Source: Bacteroidales bacterium
Lineage (GTDB): Bacteria > Bacteroidota > Bacteroidia > Bacteroidales > P3
Assembly: GCA_017960605.1 (NCBI GenBank)
Contig: JAGCYV010000016.1
Coordinates: 1-34,871 of the forward strand
Length of the DNA: 34,871 nt
Direction of reading: 5' to 3'
The notes under the pieces are model-generated. The model was not told the origin of the DNA, did no database searches, and saw only the letters and a list, made by a program, of their open reading frames with translations. Below, in pieces: positions 30,021-34,871 of the stretch (position 1 is the first letter of the stretch; every line of letters begins with the position of its first letter). The translations under genes and the position numbers were made by a program.

Positions 30021-31946
30021 TTGATTAGCGTCAACAACCTGTCGGTGCAGTTTACAGGCACCGAGCTTTTTAAGAACGTCACATTCAACATCGCCGACCA
30101 CGACAGGGTCGGCCTTGTTGGTATGAATGGGGCGGGTAAATCCACTTTGCTGAAGATTCTCTGCGGAGAGCAGGAGCCGGAAAGCGGCACCCTGATTATC
30201 GCGTCGGGCCAGACGGTGGGCTACCTGCCGCAGGAGATGGTGCCCGATGCTGTGGGGACGGTCATCGAAGAGACCTTGACGGCTTTCAGCCAGTTGGACG
30301 AACTGGAGCGGGAGCAGGAACGGCTGACGGCCGAGATTGCCGAACGGACTGACTATGAGTCGGCGGCCTATACGCGGCTGTTGGAGCGACACAACGAGGT
30401 GACGGAGCGGCTGACCATGCTCGGCGGCGGCCGTCGGCGCGAGGCGGCCGAAAAGGTGCTGTTGGGACTGGGGTTCAGGCATGAGGATTTCGAACGGCCT
30501 GTGGCGGTGTTCAGCGGCGGATGGCAGATGCGAGTGGAACTGGCCAAGTTGCTGCTGCGGCACCCCGACTTCCTGCTGCTTGACGAACCGACCAACCACC
30601 TGGATATCGTCTCCATCCAATGGTTGGAAGACTACCTGACGGGCTACAGCGGAGCCGTGGTGCTGGTGAGCCACGACCGTACCTTCCTCGACAATATCAC
30701 CAAACGCACCATCGAAATTACCGCAGGCCGCATTTACGACTATAAATGCCCCTATTCCGAGTATGTGGTGCAGATGCAGGAACGACGGGCCAGCCAGATG
30801 GCACAGCTGACCAATCAGCAGCGTCAGGTGGCGCAGATTGAGGCGTTTATCGAGCGTTTCCGTTATAAGGCTACCAAGGCCAAGCAGGTGCAGAGCAGGG
30901 TAAAGATGCTGGAACGTATGGAAAGGGTGGTGGTCGATGAAGTGTCGGACGAAAGCATTCATTTCCAGTTTCCGCCGGCCCCGCATAGCGGCAAGATTGT
31001 GGTAGAAGCCCAAGGGGTGGGCAAGGCCTACGGGGAGCATCAGGTGTTCGACAAGGTGGATATGTTGCTCACGGCCGGCAAGAAGGTGGCTTTCGTGGGC
31101 CGCAACGGAGAGGGCAAGAGTACCATGGCCAAGGTGATTGTGGGAGACATTAACGACTATACCGGCACCCTGCGCCTCGGAGCCGGAGTGGTGTTGGGCT
31201 ATTATGCACAGAACCAGGCCGCCATGCTCAACCTGGAACGTACCGTTTTCGAGACTATCGACGATGTGGCCACCGGCGACATTCGACCCAAGATACGCAA
31301 CATCCTCGGCAGTTTCCTCTTCTCGAATGAGGATATGGACAAGAAGGTCAAGGCGTTGTCGGGTGGCGAGAAGGCTCGGCTGGCATTGGCCAAACTGCTG
31401 CTCACCCCCAGCAATCTGCTCATCCTCGACGAGCCGACCAACCACTTGGACATGAACTCGAAAGACGTGCTCAAGAACGCCCTGCTGCAATACACGGGGA
31501 CGCTGATAGTGGTGAGCCATGACCGTGACTTCCTCAGCGGATTGACCGACGAACTCTACGAATTCAGAGACGGCGAGGTGCATGAGTTCAAGGGTGATAT
31601 CATGGAGTTTGTCAAAAGTGGCCAGTGGTCGGTGGCCAGTGACCAGGTTCCGGGTGCGGAAAACGGAACCCTGAACACGAAACAACCGACACTCTCCGAA
31701 GGACGGGCTGCCTATGAGCAGAGCAAGGAGCGAGAGAGAGAAAGGAGAAAGCTGCAGAATGCAGTGAAGCAGAAGGAAAAAGAAATAGAAGAAATAGAGA
31801 AACAGCTGGAAGAGAAGGATGCCGTGCTAGCCACGGGACTCCCTCAGAACGAAGAGTTTTACAGGGTGTATCAGGAATTGAAAACAATGCTCGAGCACAA
31901 GATGGAAGAGTGGGAAGAGGCTGTTATCCTGGCAGAAGGGCAATGA
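30021..31946 (+). CDS. ABC-F family ATPase (ribosome-associated type), TTG start
   Basis: The protein has 641 residues with two ATPase domains. Domain 1 has GMNGAGKST, the signature FSGGWQMRVELAKLL and DEPTNHLD. The linker contains ERRASQMAQLTNQQRQVAQIEAFIERFRYKATKAKQVQSRVKML. Domain 2 has GRNGEGKST, LSGGEKARLALAKLL and DEPTNHLD. ABC-F proteins bind the ribosomal E-site and rescue stalled or antibiotic-bound ribosomes. The family N-terminus ISVNNLSVQFTGTELFKNVTF begins directly after a TTG codon at 30021, and no ATG lies upstream in frame close by. The start is therefore TTG, 5 nt after tonB. A low-complexity segment (about residues 532-555, SGQWSVASDQVPGAENGT) precedes a long coiled coil. 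Its ribosomal specificity is not determined. Confidence 0.92.
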   Translation: MISVNNLSVQFTGTELFKNVTFNIADHDRVGLVGMNGAGKSTLLKILCGEQEPESGTLIIASGQTVGYLPQEMVPDAVGTVIEETLTAFSQLDELEREQERLTAEIAERTDYESAAYTRLLERHNEVTERLTMLGGGRRREAAEKVLLGLGFRHEDFERPVAVFSGGWQMRVELAKLLLRHPDFLLLDEPTNHLDIVSIQWLEDYLTGYSGAVVLVSHDRTFLDNITKRTIEITAGRIYDYKCPYSEYVVQMQERRASQMAQLTNQQRQVAQIEAFIERFRYKATKAKQVQSRVKMLERMERVVVDEVSDESIHFQFPPAPHSGKIVVEAQGVGKAYGEHQVFDKVDMLLTAGKKVAFVGRNGEGKSTMAKVIVGDINDYTGTLRLGAGVVLGYYAQNQAAMLNLERTVFETIDDVATGDIRPKIRNILGSFLFSNEDMDKKVKALSGGEKARLALAKLLLTPSNLLILDEPTNHLDMNSKDVLKNALLQYTGTLIVVSHDRDFLSGLTDELYEFRDGEVHEFKGDIMEFVKSGQWSVASDQVPGAENGTLNTKQPTLSEGRAAYEQSKERERERRKLQNAVKQKEKEIEEIEKQLEEKDAVLATGLPQNEEFYRVYQELKTMLEHKMEEWEEAVILAEGQ

Positions 31947-31975
31947 GTCTGGGCTCTAAAGATTAAGGTTTAAAG

Positions 31976-34612
31976 ATGGCAAAAAAGACAGATGACGGAT
32001 CGCCGTTGATGCGGCAACATGCAGAACTGAAAAAGAAGTTCCCGGATGCAATATTGTTGTTCCGTGTGGGCGATTTCTACGAGACATTTGGAGAGGATGC
32101 CCGGAAAGCGTCGCAGATACTGGGCCTGACATTAACCCGCAAGATGGCCGGCGGTGGCGAATACACCGACTTGGCCGGGGTACCATATCATGCCATAGAA
32201 CAATACCTTCCGCGATTGGTCAGGGCCGGACACAGGGTGGCCATCTGCGAGCAGTTGGAAGACCCCAAGACCGCCAAGGGATTGGTGAAACGCGGGATTA
32301 CGGAGTTGGTGACCCCCGGTGTGGCCTACAACGACATGGTGCTCGAGGTGAAGGAGAATAACTTCCTCTGCGGCCTGCATCTGACGGACAAGATCCACGG
32401 AGTGAGCTTCTTGGATGTTTCGACGGGCGAGTTCTATGTGGCCCAGGGAGACCTGTCATATATTGACAAACTGATGTCCAACTTCCATCCCTCGGAGGTG
32501 GTGCTCCAGCGGAAGAAACAGCGGTGGTTTACTGAGCATTTTGCAGAGAAATATTATTGCAACACCTTCGACGACTGGGTGTTTGCTCCCGACTTCGCCC
32601 GAGAGCTGTTGCTGAAGCAGTTTGGCACTGCGTCGCTCAAGGGATTTGGTGTGGAGGATCTGGACGTGGGCATTATCGCAGCCGGTGCGGTGCTCTACTA
32701 CCTGCAAGACACACAGCACAATCAGACGGCCAATATCACACGGCTGAGCCGGGTGGAACGGGACCGTTATGTGTGGCTTGACCGGTTCACGGTGAGGAAC
32801 TTGGAGCTGGTGTCATCACCCAATGACAATGCACGGACTTTGCTGGATGTGATAGACCAAACGCTTACTCCCATGGGCTCGCGCCTGATGAGGCGATGGG
32901 TGCTGATGCCGCTGAAGGAGAAGGAACCCATCGAGGAACGTCTGCGGGTGGTGGATGAACTGGTACGTGATGCGGAACTGCGGCAGGCTTTGGGAACCCA
33001 GATAAAAGCCATTGGTGACCTTGAGAGGCTGATTACCAAGGCTGCAGTCGGCCGTATCAGTCCCCGTGAGATGCAACAGTTGAGGCGTTCGCTCGAGGCA
33101 GTGGGGGAGGTGAAGCGGCTATGTGGCGAGAGTGGCAGCGAGGCACTGGCACGGATGGCCGATCAGATGAACCCATGCCCGCTGTTGTCCGAACGCATTG
33201 GACGCGAGTTGAAAGAAGAACCGCCCGCCAAGGTAGAGAAGGGAGGTGTGATGGCCAGTGGTGTCAGCGAGGAATTGGATGAGCTGCGCGGAATGGCCGG
33301 ATCGGGCAAGGAATACCTGAAAGCCCTCCAGCAACGTGAGCAGGAAGCTACCGGCATACCATCGCTCAAGGTGGGCTTCAACAATATCTTCGGCTACTAC
33401 TTTGAAGTGTATAACACGCACAAGGACAAGGTGCCGGAGGGGTGGGTGAGACGTCAAACATTGACCAATGCAGAGCGATATATCACACCGGAACTGAAAG
33501 AGTATGAGGACAAGATATTGGGTGCCGAGGAGCGCATACTGGCGTTGGAGATGCAGTTGTACAACCAGCTGATGGCTGCTGTGACGGAGTATGTGCAGCC
33601 GATACAATATGATGCACAGATGGTGGCCCATCTGGACTGCCTGCAGAGTTTTGCCGAAGTGGCACTTGGGGGCAATTATTGCCGGCCGGAACTGACGGAG
33701 GATGACAAGATTGAAATATTTGAAGGAAGGCATCCCGTCATTGAAACCCAGATGGCTGCAGGAGAGCAGTATGTCAGTAATGATGTGATGCTCGACAGTG
33801 AACGTCAGCAGATTATCATTGTTACCGGTCCCAACATGTCGGGTAAGTCGGCATTGCTGCGCCAGACGGCGCTTATCGTGCTGATGGCCCAGATGGGCAG
33901 CTATTGTCCCGCCAAGAGGGCTGTGGTGGGGCTGGTAGATAAGGTATTCACGCGCGTAGGCGCGAGCGATAACCTAAGCAGCGGAGAATCGACCTTTATG
34001 GTGGAGATGAACGAGACCGCCAGCATCCTCAACAATGTCAGTGACCGGAGTTTGGTGTTGCTCGACGAGATAGGCCGTGGTACTTCGACTTACGACGGCA
34101 TTTCCATCGCCTGGGCCATCACGGAGTATCTGCACAACAACAAGAAAGCCCGTCCCAAGGTGATGTTTGCGACACATTACCATGAACTTATTGAGATGGA
34201 GGAACAATATGAGCGCATCAAGAACTATCATGTGAGCGTGAAGGAGATAGATGGCAGGGTTATCTTTTTGCGCAAGTTGGTCCCGGGTGGGAGTGAGCAT
34301 AGTTTTGGTATTCATGTGGCCCGTTTGGCAGGCATGCCTCCGCAGGTGGTCAATCGTGCCGATGCCATGCTTCAGATTTTGGAAGCCAAAAACAACCATA
34401 CAGTTGGAGAGGGTGAAAAAATCAAAAACAAGGGTGAAAAGACCGAAAAAAACGATTCGATGCCGGGCTATCAGTTGAGCTTTATCCAGCTGGAAGATCC
34501 GACCTTGATGGAGATAAAGGATAAGATACTGAATATTGATATTGATACACTTACGCCGCTTGAGGCATTGTTGAAACTGAATGAGATTAAGAAGATCGTG
34601 GGGAAAAAATAA
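31976..34612 (+). CDS. mutS: DNA mismatch repair protein MutS
   Basis: MutS recognises mismatches and small loops. The protein has 878 residues, the usual length. The mismatch-binding FxE motif is F34-Y35-E36 in GDFYETFGED. Connector, core and clamp domains follow (about 130-580). The ATPase has Walker A GPNMSGKS (618-625), the signature region DNLSSGESTFMVEM and Walker B LVLLDEIGRGTSTYDG. The helix-turn-helix dimerisation region is near 720-800. The C-terminus (NIDIDTLTPLEALLKLNEIKKIV) matches the family's tetramer/beta-clamp tail. The ATG at 31976 lies 29 nt after the ABC-F gene in a gap with GATTAAGGTTTAAAG. A promoter and two tRNA genes follow. Confidence 0.97.
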   Translation: MAKKTDDGSPLMRQHAELKKKFPDAILLFRVGDFYETFGEDARKASQILGLTLTRKMAGGGEYTDLAGVPYHAIEQYLPRLVRAGHRVAICEQLEDPKTAKGLVKRGITELVTPGVAYNDMVLEVKENNFLCGLHLTDKIHGVSFLDVSTGEFYVAQGDLSYIDKLMSNFHPSEVVLQRKKQRWFTEHFAEKYYCNTFDDWVFAPDFARELLLKQFGTASLKGFGVEDLDVGIIAAGAVLYYLQDTQHNQTANITRLSRVERDRYVWLDRFTVRNLELVSSPNDNARTLLDVIDQTLTPMGSRLMRRWVLMPLKEKEPIEERLRVVDELVRDAELRQALGTQIKAIGDLERLITKAAVGRISPREMQQLRRSLEAVGEVKRLCGESGSEALARMADQMNPCPLLSERIGRELKEEPPAKVEKGGVMASGVSEELDELRGMAGSGKEYLKALQQREQEATGIPSLKVGFNNIFGYYFEVYNTHKDKVPEGWVRRQTLTNAERYITPELKEYEDKILGAEERILALEMQLYNQLMAAVTEYVQPIQYDAQMVAHLDCLQSFAEVALGGNYCRPELTEDDKIEIFEGRHPVIETQMAAGEQYVSNDVMLDSERQQIIIVTGPNMSGKSALLRQTALIVLMAQMGSYCPAKRAVVGLVDKVFTRVGASDNLSSGESTFMVEMNETASILNNVSDRSLVLLDEIGRGTSTYDGISIAWAITEYLHNNKKARPKVMFATHYHELIEMEEQYERIKNYHVSVKEIDGRVIFLRKLVPGGSEHSFGIHVARLAGMPPQVVNRADAMLQILEAKNNHTVGEGEKIKNKGEKTEKNDSMPGYQLSFIQLEDPTLMEIKDKILNIDIDTLTPLEALLKLNEIKKIVGKK

Positions 34613-34620
34613 AAAAATAT

Positions 34621-34651
34621 TTTGTCAGTTTCAAAAAACTTTGTACTTTTG
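34621..34651 (+). promoter_or_regulatory. Promoter of the tRNA-Gly/tRNA-Leu transcript
   Basis: TTTG (34621-34624), a 19-nt spacer and TACTTTTG (34644-34651) match the phylum consensus. It begins 8 nt after the mutS stop. The sequence downstream of the -7 box (GCACCC) matches that before tRNA-Val, so the tRNA promoters share a pattern. Confidence 0.85.
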
Positions 34652-34687
34652 CACCCGCTTTTGAGGTAACGAAGCAGCATTTTAGAT

Positions 34688-34760
<73 letters not shown>

Positions 34761-34786
34761 CAAAGGCTCCTAAATCAGAGAGAGAA

Positions 34787-34869
34787 GCTCTGGTGGTGGA
34801 ATGGTAGACACGAGGGACTTAAAATCCCTTGCCCGCAAGGGCGTGTGGGTTCAAGTCCCACCCGGAGTA
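34787..34869 (+). tRNA. tRNA-Leu (anticodon TAA)
   Basis: Acceptor GCTCTGG pairs with CCGGAGT (two G-U type pairs). The anticodon stem AGGGA/TCCCT has loop CTTAAAA (anticodon TAA). A long variable arm TGCCCGCAAGGGCGT is present, typical of a class II tRNA. T-arm is GTGGG-TTCAAGT-CCCAC, discriminator A. It lies 26 nt after tRNA-Gly, and the window ends two bases after it. Confidence 0.93.
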
Positions 34870-34871
34870 CA

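Noticed and set aside
30012-31685. 557-codon minus-strand open frame
   Set aside because: It is antisense to the ABC-F gene; its start MFRVQGSVFRTRN comes from the low-complexity repeat on the other strand, not a real protein.

Overview
The window looks like a chromosomal segment from a member of the Bacteroidales (Bacteroidota), probably a gut or rumen type; family and genus cannot be fixed from the sequence alone. The evidence is the repeated promoter pattern TTG/TTTG-N18-20-TAnnTTTG, a type IX secretion (gliding-motility type) C-terminal domain, a PorE-like protein, family proteins typical of this phylum (DUF4270, DUF4296, DUF3078, MutA, a stand-alone GT5 N-domain), and GC-rich genes separated by AT-rich intergenic DNA. 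No transposase, prophage, CRISPR array or rRNA was seen. Three tRNA genes are present: Val, Gly and Leu.

Layout from left to right. 1-589 is the end of rpsA, followed by a terminator. 774/804-5768 holds a large T9SS cargo or adhesin and a RecQ helicase. 5732-9546 (minus) is a compact operon read as GT5-like protein, DUF4270 lipoprotein, MORN-repeat protein, maf. A divergent promoter pair separates it from recX and a DUF3078 outer-membrane-type protein (plus). A minus-strand DUF62 (SAM hydroxide adenosyltransferase-like) gene faces them across a strong hairpin. 12550-17812 (plus) is a tightly packed sufC-sufD-PorE-like-MsbA-like operon, followed by tRNA-Val and its terminator. 18.0-20.6 kb is a cluster of five small lipoprotein genes on both strands. 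20714-25531 (minus) reads mutA, lptF/G-type permease, sufE, sufT (DUF59), oppC-like permease as one transcription unit. 25880-34612 (plus) carries an AddA/RecB-like helicase-nuclease, a TonB-family protein, an ABC-F ATPase and mutS. The window ends in tRNA-Gly and tRNA-Leu.

Functional themes. Iron-sulfur assembly genes are split into two places (sufCD and sufE-sufT), with no sufB or sufS in the window. DNA maintenance is well represented (recQ, recX, addA-like, mutS). Envelope biogenesis includes the T9SS cargo, PorE-like, MsbA-like, LptF/G, TonB and many lipoproteins.

The most unusual structure is a roughly 210-bp intergenic element present twice in the same orientation (12218-12440 and 25630-25837). 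Each copy is built almost entirely on an 11-bp period, the 88-bp core is 87/88 identical between copies, and the copies differ in their tandem part by exactly one 11-bp unit. Each lies just upstream of a TATATTTG promoter. It does not code for protein and matches no feature class I can name with confidence.
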